The notes beneath the pieces were generated by a model. The model saw only the letters and a program-made list of their open reading frames with translations, searched no databases and was not told the DNA's origin. The translations under genes and the position numbers were made by a program. Positions 47,882-56,713 of a DNA stretch of 64,000 bases are shown here, one piece after another. Positions within the stretch are counted from its first letter, which is position 1; each line of letters begins with the position of its first letter. Source of the DNA: CAIQJJ01 sp964606085 (GTDB taxonomy: Bacteria; Chloroflexota; Anaerolineae; Anaerolineales; UBA4823); contig CAZSFD010000011.1 in NCBI GenBank assembly GCA_964606085.1, positions 21,103-85,102 of the forward strand, read 5' to 3'.

Positions 47882-48697
47882 TCAATGCCGGAGGCCATGG
47901 ATCATCTGCCACAACCGCGGCACCTGTTCGGCAATCACCCCCGCATCGCAATGCTCGCCGAAGAATTTACCCACCCCGCCATATTCGAACGCCAGCAGCC
48001 ATGGCCGCGCCCATTCGCCGGTTTGGATGCGTTCCAGCACCCACGCCAGTGCGTCCCAATCGGCGGGTTGGGCAGAGAGATGATCTTGTGGCCGTTGGCC
48101 GATTTCGTGTATGCCGGTGAAGTGCATTTCGCGCAGCCGCTCGGTGGGCAATTGGCGCAGGTAGGTTTTTTCGTCCATGCCCAGGTAGCGGGCGGCAATA
48201 CGGGCGTGCGAGATGTCGAGCAGCAATCCGCAGCCCGTTTCCTCGCATACCTGGCGGATCGTAGCGGGCAAAATGGCCGGGCGCAGGTAATTGCTCTGCC
48301 GTCCGTAATACATCACGTTTTCGGCAATCACATTTTCTGGCCCGAAGCGCTCGACCACCGCGCACACGTCGTTCAGCAGGGCATCCACCACCCGGCAGGC
48401 ATCGGCGGGTTCCTGGGTATCGGCGGCCATGCCGGGAAAGTGATCGGTGAGGGCGGCCAGGTGCAGGTTGACATAGGGTGTGCCGGTGAGGGCCTGAAAT
48501 TCGTCAATGACGGCCCATTCCGTTTCGTGCAGGCGGCCTGTGCCAGCCGTCAATTCGAAGTGGATGGCTACCGGGCAGAGTGCTTGGGCGGTGGCAATCA
48601 TATCGGGCCAGGGCGGGCATTTGAAAAAGTCAATTTGGATTTTGCCAGCCTGGAAGAGCGCGGCGGCAGCAGGGGAGTAGTTGATGGCAAGTTTCAT
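47882..48697 (-). CDS. DUF692 / MNIO-family iron-dependent oxidase-like protein
   Basis: A 271-residue TIM-barrel protein of the DUF692 type, the family of multinuclear non-heme iron enzymes (MbnB, TglH, ChrH) that modify cysteines in ribosomal peptides. Family-like segments are VAIHFELTAGTGR, VIAENVMYYGRQSNYL, TGCGLLLDISHARIAARYLGMDEKTYLRQLP and LREMHFTGIHEIG, giving several His, Glu and Asp candidates for metal binding. DUF692 proteins normally have a precursor peptide and a DUF2063-like partner nearby; I see neither here. It could be a stand-alone member with a different substrate, or a xylose-isomerase-like barrel. Start ATG 48697; upstream is a word repeat. Confidence 0.72.
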   Translation of the reverse strand: MKLAINYSPAAAALFQAGKIQIDFFKCPPWPDMIATAQALCPVAIHFELTAGTGRLHETEWAVIDEFQALTGTPYVNLHLAALTDHFPGMAADTQEPADACRVVDALLNDVCAVVERFGPENVIAENVMYYGRQSNYLRPAILPATIRQVCEETGCGLLLDISHARIAARYLGMDEKTYLRQLPTERLREMHFTGIHEIGQRPQDHLSAQPADWDALAWVLERIQTGEWARPWLLAFEYGGVGKFFGEHCDAGVIAEQVPRLWQMIHGLRH

Positions 48698-48745
48698 AGT
48701 TGGGCAGGGGGCAGGTAGCAGGGGGCAAGGGGCAGGAAATCAGGG
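48698..48745. repeat. GGGGCAGGTAGCAGG word repeat between mltG and DUF692 gene
   Basis: GGGGGCAGGTAGCAGGGGGC and further GGGGCAGG words fill the spacer and include the mltG stop codon. They are the complement of the CTGCTACCTGCC words at 26364-26454. Confidence 0.75.
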
Positions 48746-49879
48746 GCAGGCGTTGGCCTGGTGTTCGGCAAAGGTGGCGGCGAAGTTGTGGCGGCCAGCG
48801 CCGTCGCAGGCGGCGCGGAAGTAGTAGTAGGGGCTGTCGTCTGGGTTGGCGGCGGCTTGCAGGGCGGCCTGGCCGGGGTTGCAGATGGGACCGGGCGGCA
48901 GGCCGGGGTTGCGGTAGGTGTTGTAGGGCGAGGCCACTTCCAGGTCGGCCAGGGAGAGTGGGTTGGTCCACCAGGTTTGTTGGGCGGTGTTGTAGCCCAG
49001 GGCATATTGCACGGTTGGGTCGGCGGCGAGATTCATCCCCGCGGCCAGGCGGTTGTGAAAGACCGAGGCGATCAGGGGCATTTCCTCATCCAAAATGGCC
49101 TCGCGTTCGATGATCGAAGCCAAGATCACCCCTTCGTGCAGGCTCAGGCCCTGGTGCAAAAAGCCCTGGCGCACGGCATCGTTGGCGTCGAAGGCGGAGA
49201 GCAGCGCCTGAAGCAGGTCATCGGCCTGGCTGGCGCGCGGCAGTTCATAGCTGCCGGGGGACAGGTAGCCTTCGGCCGTGCTGGCTGGCGTCAGGCCGTC
49301 GCTGAAGGCGTGGCCGCCTGGGAAACGCCGCGCTGCCTGCAAAAATTCATCAGGCGCAATCGCCAGGCCCGAAGTGGGCAGCGCCGCGGCGATCTCCTCC
49401 ATCCGCCAGCCGGCCAACACGTTGAACAGCACATTCGTCGGCGTGGCATCTTGCATGGTGTGGGCCATTTCCACCGCCGTCATGCCAGATGAAAGCGGAT
49501 ATTCACCCGCCTGCAAGGAAACATCCAGGCCGCGGTAGACCAGGTAGGCCCGTAGAGCGGCTGCCTCGGCGATCAGGCCTTGCTGCTGCAAGCGGGCGGT
49601 CACGCTGGTTACGCTTTCGCCCAGTTCGACGCGGAAAATTTGCTCACTGCCCGGCGGGTTGAAGGGTGTGATCAGGTGTTGGCGTTGCTGCCAGATTTGC
49701 CAGAAAAGGGTCGCCTGCTGGAGCGGGCTTAACTGCGGCGAAGGCTGGCCGAACGTTTCGATCACCTGGGCCGGGATGGCGATGGCGATCACCGCGCCGA
49801 TCACGATCAGCAAGGCCAGCGCAGTCAAGCCGAACAGCGCACAGCCGAAGGAGGGGGTTGAGGAGCGTTGGGGAGACAT
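48740..49879 (-). CDS. mltG: Endolytic murein transglycosylase MltG
   Basis: A 379-residue membrane-anchored protein with one N-terminal helix (about 12-36), a LysM-like region and the YceG catalytic domain: AGEYPLSSGMTAVEMAHTM, TAEGYLSPGSYELP, catalytic Glu in ILASIIEREAI, and PLIASVFHNRLAAGMNLAADPTVQYALG with SPYNTYRNPGLPPGPICNPG. MltG cuts nascent glycan strands and helps set their length, so the cell has peptidoglycan. The stop codon is inside a word repeat. The 268 bases upstream (49880-50147) hold no gene; they include the motif GGTTTCGACAAGGATTTCGG (50011 region), which looks like a worn repeat. Confidence 0.94.
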   Translation of the reverse strand: MSPQRSSTPSFGCALFGLTALALLIVIGAVIAIAIPAQVIETFGQPSPQLSPLQQATLFWQIWQQRQHLITPFNPPGSEQIFRVELGESVTSVTARLQQQGLIAEAAALRAYLVYRGLDVSLQAGEYPLSSGMTAVEMAHTMQDATPTNVLFNVLAGWRMEEIAAALPTSGLAIAPDEFLQAARRFPGGHAFSDGLTPASTAEGYLSPGSYELPRASQADDLLQALLSAFDANDAVRQGFLHQGLSLHEGVILASIIEREAILDEEMPLIASVFHNRLAAGMNLAADPTVQYALGYNTAQQTWWTNPLSLADLEVASPYNTYRNPGLPPGPICNPGQAALQAAANPDDSPYYYFRAACDGAGRHNFAATFAEHQANACP

Positions 49880-50147
49880 GCTGGTTGGGGCCGATGCCTG
49901 GGAACGGAACGGGGCGATTGTATCACCCCCGGTGGGTAAAATTCGTCCATCTTGCCCTGGTATAATTTTTCTATGAAATCTATCGGGAGTGTTTCATTTG
50001 AGTTGAAAAAGCCGGTTTCGACAAGGATTTCGGCAGGCTCAACCCAAGTCAATGGAATGCACCCGCTTCAAACAATGATTGACCCGCAAAAGATCGTGGC
50101 TGGTTTGGCCCTGGCCTCGTTGTTCCGTGGGCTGCGGAGAAAAAACA

Positions 50148-50960
50148 ATGAGCGACCCGATTGCCGATTCGTACAACGCCAACCCTTCCCGCGAGTGGAA
50201 TCGTCTGACGCAAGATGCTTACCACGCGCTCGAATCTACCATTACCTGGTATCACCTGCGCCAACACCTGCCTCCCACCGGCCACATCCTCGATGCCGGC
50301 GGCGGCCCAGGAAGGTACAGCCTCGACCTCTGCCGCGTCGGTTACGATGTGACGCTGCTGGATTTATCGGAAGGCAATATCGCCCTCGCCCGCCAGAATT
50401 TTGCTGCCGAACCGCCGGAAGTGCAATCCCACCTGAGCGCAGCCCTTCTTGGCGATGTTACCGACCTTTCGCGTTTTGCCGATGGCGGCTTTGATGCCGT
50501 GTTTTGCCTGGGAGCGGTGCTGTCGCATATCCAACCGGCGGCGGCGCGACAGCAGGCGGTGCGTGAACTGGCGCGGGTGGTCAGACCGGGCGGGGTGGTC
50601 GCATTATCGGTCGTCGGCTATTTCGCTGTGTTGCGTGTGATCTTGCTGGAATTCAGCCACGAGATACTCTGGCCCACCTGGCACGAGTTCTTACAAACCC
50701 ATGACTCCGAAGGCCCCACTGGCACGCCCTGGCACTGGTTTACCGGCGCCGATTTGCGCGGTCTGGCAGAAAGCTGTGGGCTGCAAACGGTCACATTGGC
50801 GGGCTGTCATGGGCTTTCTTCCAATTTGATTGAAGCCACCAACCGCCTGGCCGAAGAACCTGAAAAATGGCAGCGCTGGTTTGATCTGTTGCTGCAAACC
50901 TCCACCGAACCGTCCATTGTGGATACATCCATGCACTTGTTGTACATCGGACGAAAATAA
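50148..50960 (+). CDS. Class I SAM-dependent methyltransferase
   Basis: A 270-residue methyltransferase starting MSDPIADSYNANPSREWNRL. Motif I ILDAGGGPGRYSLDLCRVG, motif II LLDLSEGNI, the acidic LLGDVTDLSRF and motif IV-like FDAVFCLGAVLSHI are present, followed by VVRPGGVVALSVVG. The C-terminal part (TGTPWHWFTGADLRGLAESCGL) is common to small-molecule methyltransferases of the UbiE/type-11 group. Substrate unknown. The longer frame from 50079 is rejected because its N-terminus has no family match. The Nif3 gene follows. Confidence 0.88.
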   Translation: MSDPIADSYNANPSREWNRLTQDAYHALESTITWYHLRQHLPPTGHILDAGGGPGRYSLDLCRVGYDVTLLDLSEGNIALARQNFAAEPPEVQSHLSAALLGDVTDLSRFADGGFDAVFCLGAVLSHIQPAAARQQAVRELARVVRPGGVVALSVVGYFAVLRVILLEFSHEILWPTWHEFLQTHDSEGPTGTPWHWFTGADLRGLAESCGLQTVTLAGCHGLSSNLIEATNRLAEEPEKWQRWFDLLLQTSTEPSIVDTSMHLLYIGRK

Positions 50961-51011
50961 GGAATGAAACATCAGGAAACCGACCGCTCAATCTCCCAAT
51001 TCTCCAATCCC

Positions 51012-51800
51012 ATGCCTACCATCCAATCCATCATTCACACTATCCTCACCGCCATCCCTGGTTCGATCACCACCGATACCGTGGATACGGTGAAAACCGG
51101 TGACGCTTCGCACGAAGCCACCGGCATCGTCACCACCTTCCTGGCCAGCCAGTCGGTGCTGCAAAAGGCCGTCGCCCTGGGCGCCAACTTCATCATCACC
51201 CACGAGCCGACCTTTTATAACCACCTCGACCGCACCGACTGGCTGGAAAATGACCCCGTCTACCAGGCCAAGCGCCAATATATTGACGATCACGGCCTGG
51301 TGGTCTGGCGTTTTCACGACAACTGGCATACCCACCGGCCCGATGGTATCCTGCTGGGCGTGATGCGCCAACTGGCCTGGGAAGCCTATGCCGACCCCGA
51401 CAACCCGCTGCTCTTCCATCTCCCGCCCACCACGCTCGGCAGCCTGGCACAAACCCTCAAGGCCGGCCTGGGTATCGCCACCTTACGGATGGTGGGTGAT
51501 CCATCTATGCCTTGCCAAAGTGTGGGCTTTCTGATGGGCGCCTGGGGCGGTGAGAACCACATTCGCTATGCCGGTGAATGCAACCCCGATGTGCTGGTGG
51601 TCGGCGAGACGCCCGAATGGGAGACATCCGAATATATCCGCGACGCGGTGATCCAGGGCCGCGCCAGGGGGCTGATTGTCACCGGCCACGCCGCCAGCGA
51701 AGAGCCAGGCATGGCCTATCTCGTCGAGTGGCTGCGCCCCAAGTTTCCCGGCCTGCCCATCCAGCATGTGCCGGTAGGCGATGCCTTTGCCTTTGTTTGA
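51012..51800 (+). CDS. Nif3-like dinuclear metal-centre protein
   Basis: A 262-residue NIF3/DUF34 protein starting MPTIQSIIHTIL. The family pattern is visible: GIVTTFLASQSVLQKAV, NFIITHEPTFYNHLD (metal-binding HE), WRFHDNWH, and near the C-terminus VTGHAASEEPGMAYLVEWLR and HVPVGDAFAF, which supply the second set of ligands. An ATG at 50964 gives 16 more residues, but that piece is made of a CTCCCAATTCTCCAATC word repeat, so I prefer 51012. Function in the cell is not established for this family, although GTP cyclohydrolase-like activity has been suggested. Confidence 0.88.
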   Translation: MPTIQSIIHTILTAIPGSITTDTVDTVKTGDASHEATGIVTTFLASQSVLQKAVALGANFIITHEPTFYNHLDRTDWLENDPVYQAKRQYIDDHGLVVWRFHDNWHTHRPDGILLGVMRQLAWEAYADPDNPLLFHLPPTTLGSLAQTLKAGLGIATLRMVGDPSMPCQSVGFLMGAWGGENHIRYAGECNPDVLVVGETPEWETSEYIRDAVIQGRARGLIVTGHAASEEPGMAYLVEWLRPKFPGLPIQHVPVGDAFAFV

Positions 51801-51810
51801 TGGAGAAGCG

Positions 51811-52290
51811 ATGCCTCCCAGCCTGTTCAACCGCTTGTTTACCTATCTGTTTGTCGAACGCCCGGCACGCCAGCAATCGTTGGCCCAACTGGTTGCCCAA
51901 TTGCAACAATCTACCCACGAACTGGCCTTGCGCCTGACGACCGTGCCAAACACCGCCGAAAATTACCATCAGATGGCGCACATCCTGACCCTGGAGCGCT
52001 GGGGGCAGAGCCGTTTACGCGTGGCGTTGGGCCAGCCCTTCGTGGCCGACGAATCGGATGCGTATGCGCCTTCTGCCGAACGCGTTTTTGTCGAACTGAT
52101 CAACGATTTTCTCGCCGCCCGTGAGCAGACATTGGAGATTGCCCAGGCCATTCAGCAGGCTAACCCGCCCGCAGACCTGAAAATCCTGCACGATCAGTTT
52201 GGCCCGTTGAGCGTCAAAGGCTGGTTGCGCTATCTCACCGAACACGCCGACCTGGAGAGCGAACGCCTGCACACCAGCGTTTCTCGGTAA
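51811..52290 (+). CDS. DinB-like four-helix protein
   Basis: A 159-residue all-helical soluble protein. The pattern NTAENYHQMAHILTLERWGQSRLRVALG, with a later AREQTLEIAQAI and a final GWLRYLTEHADLESERL, resembles the DinB/DUF664 superfamily, which uses three histidines for metal binding; the histidines in YHQMAH and TEHADLES are candidates. ATG 51811 follows TGGAGAAG and lies 10 bases after the Nif3 stop. Family assignment is by pattern only. Followed by an inverted repeat without T-run. Confidence 0.6.
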   Translation: MPPSLFNRLFTYLFVERPARQQSLAQLVAQLQQSTHELALRLTTVPNTAENYHQMAHILTLERWGQSRLRVALGQPFVADESDAYAPSAERVFVELINDFLAAREQTLEIAQAIQQANPPADLKILHDQFGPLSVKGWLRYLTEHADLESERLHTSVSR

Positions 52291-52309
52291 TGTATAATCA
52301 GTGCCTAAC

Positions 52310-52346
52310 CCAGGAACTCCTTGCACAAAAAGCAAGGAGTTCCTGG
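52310..52346. repeat. Perfect inverted repeat before the chaperonin-like gene
   Basis: Arms CCAGGAACTCCTTGC / GCAAGGAGTTCCTGG with a loop ACAAAAA. No T-run follows, so it may be an RNA structure in the leader of the chaperonin-like gene (ATG 52417) or a weak terminator after the DinB-like gene. Confidence 0.7.
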
Positions 52347-52416
52347 ATTAGCGCCCTGGTCGTTCCGTTTTACACGGGTTAGGGCCTTGAATCTTGCTGA
52401 TTGATGAAGGATTGCC

Positions 52417-54084
52417 ATGTTTCCCCCCAGACGCCCCAAACCATCCAGACCGAAGAAAGAAAAACGCCGACCGGGCGTGGTCTTGCAGCCGCAGGTTTAT
52501 CAGGCCATGCAGCGCGGCGTGACCACACTGGTCAATGCCATCCGGCCCACCCTGGGGCCGCTGCCGCGCACAGTGGTCAGCCAAAAGACCACCAGCGCCA
52601 ACGCTTTGCCCGAAATCCTCGATGACGGTGGCACCATCGCCCGGCGCATGATCCAACTGCCCGACCGCGAAGCCGACATGGGCGCCATGTATTTGCGCCA
52701 CTCGCTATGGCGCTTGCACGAAAGCGTGGGCGATGGCACCGCTACTGCGGCGGTGATTTTCGATGTCCTCTTCACCCAGGGCGTCAGGTACATGATCGCT
52801 GGCGGCAATGCCATGCGCATCCGGCGTTACCTCGAAGAGGGCTGTAAACTGATCGGGCAGGAATTGGCTGCCCAAACCCTGCAATTGCAAGGCAAAGAAC
52901 GCCTGGCAGCCCTGGCCGAAAGCATCTGCTACGACCCTCCGTTGGCGCGGCTGCTGGGCGAAATCTTCGACATCATTGGCCCCTATGGGCAGTTGGATGT
53001 ACGCCAGGGGCGCAGCCGCGAGTTGGAGCGTGAATACATCGAAGGCATGTATTGGGATGGCGCAATTTACTTGCGCACGATGATCGAAGACCTCAAATTG
53101 GGCCGCGCCACCCTCGAAAACCCGTCCATCTTCATCAGCGATCTGGAAGTGAAAGAGCCGCAAGACCTGCTGCCCGTGCTGGAAGCGGCGATACGCGGCG
53201 GGGTCAAGTCGCTGCTGCTGATTGTCAGCGCCCTGCCCGATAAAGTGATCGCCCTGCTGACTACGCCGCAAAACCGCCAGAAAATCCAGGTGGTGGCGGT
53301 CAAATCGCCAGCCATCCATGCCGACGTGCGCCGCCACGCCCTCGACGACATCGCCATCCTCACTGGCGGGCGCGTCTTCCACAAAGCGGCCGGCGATACC
53401 TTCGCGGCGGTCAAGGTGGATGATTTCGGCAAGGCCCGCCGCGCCTGGGCCGATACGTTTCATTTCGGCCTTTCGGGCGGGCGCGGCGACCCACGTCAAT
53501 TTCGCCAGCACATCGCCGAACTGCGCGCCCAATTTCAACGCATGACCGAAAAAGACGAGCGCCAGCGCGCCCTGAAGCGCATCGGCGGGTTGATGGGCGG
53601 ATCGGCGGTGCTGTGGGTGGGGGCCAATACCCCGCTCGAAGTGGATCAGCGCAAGGCCCTGGCCCAACGCACGGCCGATGCCATGCGCGGCGCCCTGCGC
53701 GATGGCGTGCTGCCCGGCGGCGGCGTGGCGCTGCTGGCCTGCAAACCCGCCCTCCACGCCCGCTATCAGCAGGCCGCCAACGACGATGAACGCGCCGCCT
53801 ACGCCATGCTGTTGCAAGCGGTCGAAATCCCGGCGCGCACCCTGTGGGCCAACGCCGGCCTGGATGCCAGCGCAACCCTGGCCCAGGTGATCCAGGCCGG
53901 TGCGCCGCATAGCTACGATGTCATCCGACGGCAAATGGTCAATGCTGCCGAACAAGGCCCCTTCGACTCAGCCGCCGTCTTACAACAGGCACTCTTGACC
54001 GCCGTACATGGCGCCGCCCTGGCGCTGACCGTGGATGTTTTCATTCACCGCACCAATCCCCCCGAATCGATGGAGACCGGTTAA
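52417..54084 (+). CDS. Divergent GroEL-like chaperonin lacking the ATPase aspartate
   Basis: A 555-residue Cpn60 homologue. Recognisable group I features: RGVTTLVNAIRPTLGPLPRTV near the N-terminus, the nucleotide site LDDGGTIA (D69/70, equivalent of GroEL D52), SVGDGTATAAV (D106, GroEL D87) and GVLPGGGVALL near residue 435. The position equivalent to GroEL D398, which activates water for ATP hydrolysis, is R418 (AQRTADAMRGALRDG). The N-terminus is extended and very basic (PRRPKPSRPKKEKRRPG) and there is no GGM tail. No groES gene is near. It is coupled by a one-base gap to a beta-propeller gene. I infer a paralogue with a special client or a structural role, not the housekeeping chaperonin. 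Confidence 0.88.
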   Translation: MFPPRRPKPSRPKKEKRRPGVVLQPQVYQAMQRGVTTLVNAIRPTLGPLPRTVVSQKTTSANALPEILDDGGTIARRMIQLPDREADMGAMYLRHSLWRLHESVGDGTATAAVIFDVLFTQGVRYMIAGGNAMRIRRYLEEGCKLIGQELAAQTLQLQGKERLAALAESICYDPPLARLLGEIFDIIGPYGQLDVRQGRSRELEREYIEGMYWDGAIYLRTMIEDLKLGRATLENPSIFISDLEVKEPQDLLPVLEAAIRGGVKSLLLIVSALPDKVIALLTTPQNRQKIQVVAVKSPAIHADVRRHALDDIAILTGGRVFHKAAGDTFAAVKVDDFGKARRAWADTFHFGLSGGRGDPRQFRQHIAELRAQFQRMTEKDERQRALKRIGGLMGGSAVLWVGANTPLEVDQRKALAQRTADAMRGALRDGVLPGGGVALLACKPALHARYQQAANDDERAAYAMLLQAVEIPARTLWANAGLDASATLAQVIQAGAPHSYDVIRRQMVNAAEQGPFDSAAVLQQALLTAVHGAALALTVDVFIHRTNPPESMETG

Positions 54085-54085
54085 T

Positions 54086-55021
54086 ATGGACGAATCAGAC
54101 GCTTTGGAGCAATTGCAAGATACCGTTTACCAACTGACCGGGGGCGGTGGCGTGTTGTTTGCCGCCCGCCAAACGGGCCTGTTCTGCTCGTTGGATGGCG
54201 GCCAAAGCTGGCAAGATGCCTTTGCCAGCCTCAACCTTACGGAACCATTGCCCACCGTGGCTGTGGCGCTGCCGCCCAATTTTGCCACTGGCGGGCCTGT
54301 TTTCGCCGGGCTGGCGGGTGGCATCCTGCGTTCGACCGATGGCGGCGCAACCTGGGAAACCCTGCCCCTGCCGCCGCCCCCGCCGATGATTGCCGCCCTG
54401 GCCTTCTCTCCCCACTACGAACAAGATGGCGTGATCTTCGCCGCCACCTTTGAAGATGGTGTGCTGTTTTCCTCCGACCGCGGCGGGCATTGGGTGGCGT
54501 GGAATTTTGGCCTGCTCGACCTGAACGCCCTGTGCCTGGCGGTCTCGCCCAACTTTGCCGCTGATGAAACCGTGTTCGTTGGCACGCAAAGTGGCATTTT
54601 CCGCAGCACCAATGGTGGGCGTGCCTGGCGCGAAGTGGAACTGCCCATTGGCTACGAGGCGGTGCTGAGCCTGGCCTGCTCGCCCAATTTCGCCACCGAT
54701 CGCACGATTTGGGCTGGTACCGAGGCCCAGGGCCTGCTCGCCTCCTACGACGGCGGCGATACCTGGCAACGCCTCGCCGCCGATCAACTCCTCGACCCAA
54801 TCAACCAGATCGTGATCGATCCGGGTTCTTCGCAAAATATCCTGCTCTTGCACAGCGGCAGCGTGCTTTTCTCATCTGATGGCGGCGCGAACTGGTCGCC
54901 GTGGCAGGCTGAAGCCCTGGCTGACCAGGATGTGAGCGCTATTATTGCCCCGCAAGGCGTCAGGCCGGGAGCGGTGGTTTGGCTGGGGACGGCCAATGGC
55001 ATGGTTTACTGCACAGGCTGA
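54086..55021 (+). CDS. Six-Asp-box beta-propeller protein without signal peptide
   Basis: A 311-residue repeat protein. Six Asp-box (BNR, SxDxGxxW) motifs are spaced by about 45-50 residues: SLDGGQSW, STDGGATW, SSDRGGHW, STNGGRAW, SYDGGDTW and SSDGGANW. Each repeat also has an F-A-x-D-x-T/V-I/F strand (for example SPNFAADETVFVGT). This fits a six-bladed propeller of the sialidase/Ycf48 superfamily. Such proteins are usually exported, but this one starts MDESDALEQLQDTVYQL with no signal peptide. The start lies one base after the chaperonin-like stop (TAATATGG), so it is translationally coupled; it is a plausible client or partner. Confidence 0.88.
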   Translation: MDESDALEQLQDTVYQLTGGGGVLFAARQTGLFCSLDGGQSWQDAFASLNLTEPLPTVAVALPPNFATGGPVFAGLAGGILRSTDGGATWETLPLPPPPPMIAALAFSPHYEQDGVIFAATFEDGVLFSSDRGGHWVAWNFGLLDLNALCLAVSPNFAADETVFVGTQSGIFRSTNGGRAWREVELPIGYEAVLSLACSPNFATDRTIWAGTEAQGLLASYDGGDTWQRLAADQLLDPINQIVIDPGSSQNILLLHSGSVLFSSDGGANWSPWQAEALADQDVSAIIAPQGVRPGAVVWLGTANGMVYCTG

Positions 55022-55075
55022 GAGCTTGAATTGGTCGTCAAGTTCGATGTACAGATTTTTTAAGGAGCAGCCTGG

Positions 55076-56614
55076 ATGAAAAATACCATCGCTCGTGTTG
55101 AGCAATTTCTCGAAAAAATTGTCTATTACCCCGTTTTGTTTGCGATTAACGACATATTGCTGCTCGCCGGGCCAAACATGGCAAGGGTGAAGCTGACAGA
55201 TACGGCTGCGCCAATCTTGGTGTGGGGGGGCGTGGCCGCGGGGCTGCTCATCTTGTGGAGCCTGCTGTTTAAAAATCGTCATCGAGGCGGTCTGGTTACC
55301 CTGATCGCTTTGCTATGGTTTGGTAAGTATGGCCTTTTAGCGCAAACGTTGGATGCTTTGCCCTGGCTGGAAATGGCGGTGGCGCAGCACCTGGTGTTAA
55401 TGGTGATGTGGAGTGCTTTTTGGGGACTGCTGATCAGCCCGTGGCTGTGGGAGAAAATCAAGAAGCCATCCACGCTTACGGTTTATTTCAACTTCCTGAT
55501 GCCCATCCTGGTGGTTTTTTCTTTCTCGCGCATTGTGTGGTACCAGCTTGGCAAAGTTGCCCAGGAACCTGCCGATGAAAAGACCGCCGATCTGTTGAAC
55601 CTGACTGCGGATGTTCAGCCAGATATTTATTACATCATCCCCGATGGGTATGGGCGGCAAGATGTCTTGCGCGAAGTTTACAGCCTGGATAACCAGGAAT
55701 TTATTGATGCGCTGAAAGCGCGCGGTTTTTATGTGGCTGAACAAAGCCACGCCAATTATGTGCGCACCATGCTGGCGCTATCTGCCTCGCTAAACTATGC
55801 CTACTTGCCCGATTTACCCCCCGATTCTCCAGATATGCAGCCTCTGGAAGAACTGATGGCCCATAATCGGGTGGAGCGCTCGCTGGAAGCCAGCGGTTAT
55901 CGTGTGTACGCCATCAACAGCGGCATTTTTGTTGCCCCCCAGAGGATATTGGAGAGTTTATTTTGGCTCAATTCGGTGGCTGCGCTGCCCATTGACGCCA
56001 ATTGGGTTGCCTCGCCAATGCCCCGCAATCGGGACTTCCAGAGAATGTTTGATAGCCAGGTTGAACAGGTGAAAACCGTCGCGGCTTTACCTGGGCCGAA
56101 ATACATTTTCGCGCATCTGTTGCTGCCGCATCCGCCGTTTATTTTCGACCGTAATGGCCCGATAGCACCAGAACGAGTATACCGCTTAACCGATGGCGAA
56201 ATATTCCCTGGCACACCCGAAGAGTATATCCAGGGCTATCGTGAACAGGTGCTGTATGTCAATGACCTCCTGATCGAGATTATTGATTCGATCCTGGCAA
56301 ATAATCCAACGCCGCCAGCGATCATCATCCAGGGGGATCATGGCGGCGGGGCCTATTTGGATGAAAGCGGGCCAGAAAAAAGCTGCATGCGCGAGCGCTT
56401 CTCCATTCTGAGCGCCTATTACCTGCCCAACGCCAGGCAGAATCAGCTTTATGCTTCCATCACACCCGTCAATAGCTTCCGTGTTGTCTTCAATGCCTAT
56501 TTTGATACGCAGCTCGAATTACTCCCCGATGAAAGCTACTACTCTCCCATACCTCTGCCCTATCAATTAACTCGTGTGACCGATTGGCTCGATCAGCCCT
56601 GCCAGGTTCCATAA
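55076..56614 (+). CDS. Membrane sulfatase-like hydrolase/transferase
   Basis: A 512-residue protein: four or five N-terminal membrane helices (about 15-165) and an extracytoplasmic alkaline-phosphatase-superfamily domain. Features are the metal-binding PDIYYIIPDGYGRQD, a nucleophile-region ANYVRTMLALSASLNYAYLP (Thr as candidate nucleophile, as in LtaS-like enzymes) and the C-terminal IIQGDHGGG. This architecture resembles LTA synthase and phosphoethanolamine transferases, acting on lipids or wall polymers outside the membrane. AGGAGCAG precedes the ATG. It lies 54 bases after the propeller gene with the same strand; a functional link is not evident. Confidence 0.85.
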   Translation: MKNTIARVEQFLEKIVYYPVLFAINDILLLAGPNMARVKLTDTAAPILVWGGVAAGLLILWSLLFKNRHRGGLVTLIALLWFGKYGLLAQTLDALPWLEMAVAQHLVLMVMWSAFWGLLISPWLWEKIKKPSTLTVYFNFLMPILVVFSFSRIVWYQLGKVAQEPADEKTADLLNLTADVQPDIYYIIPDGYGRQDVLREVYSLDNQEFIDALKARGFYVAEQSHANYVRTMLALSASLNYAYLPDLPPDSPDMQPLEELMAHNRVERSLEASGYRVYAINSGIFVAPQRILESLFWLNSVAALPIDANWVASPMPRNRDFQRMFDSQVEQVKTVAALPGPKYIFAHLLLPHPPFIFDRNGPIAPERVYRLTDGEIFPGTPEEYIQGYREQVLYVNDLLIEIIDSILANNPTPPAIIIQGDHGGGAYLDESGPEKSCMRERFSILSAYYLPNARQNQLYASITPVNSFRVVFNAYFDTQLELLPDESYYSPIPLPYQLTRVTDWLDQPCQVP

Positions 56615-56713
56615 TGTGTTGTGATTGCTTAACACTTGATGAAAATATACATTGATTGCGGTGGGATGATTATAATTGGATAAATAATATCTGAATATAA
56701 TCCTGGAGGTTTT

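Noticed and set aside
50010..50046. GGTTTCGACAAGGATTTCGG stretch upstream of the methyltransferase as an insertion element end
   Set aside because: No inverted partner, target duplication or transposase is seen; it may be a worn repeat but cannot be supported.
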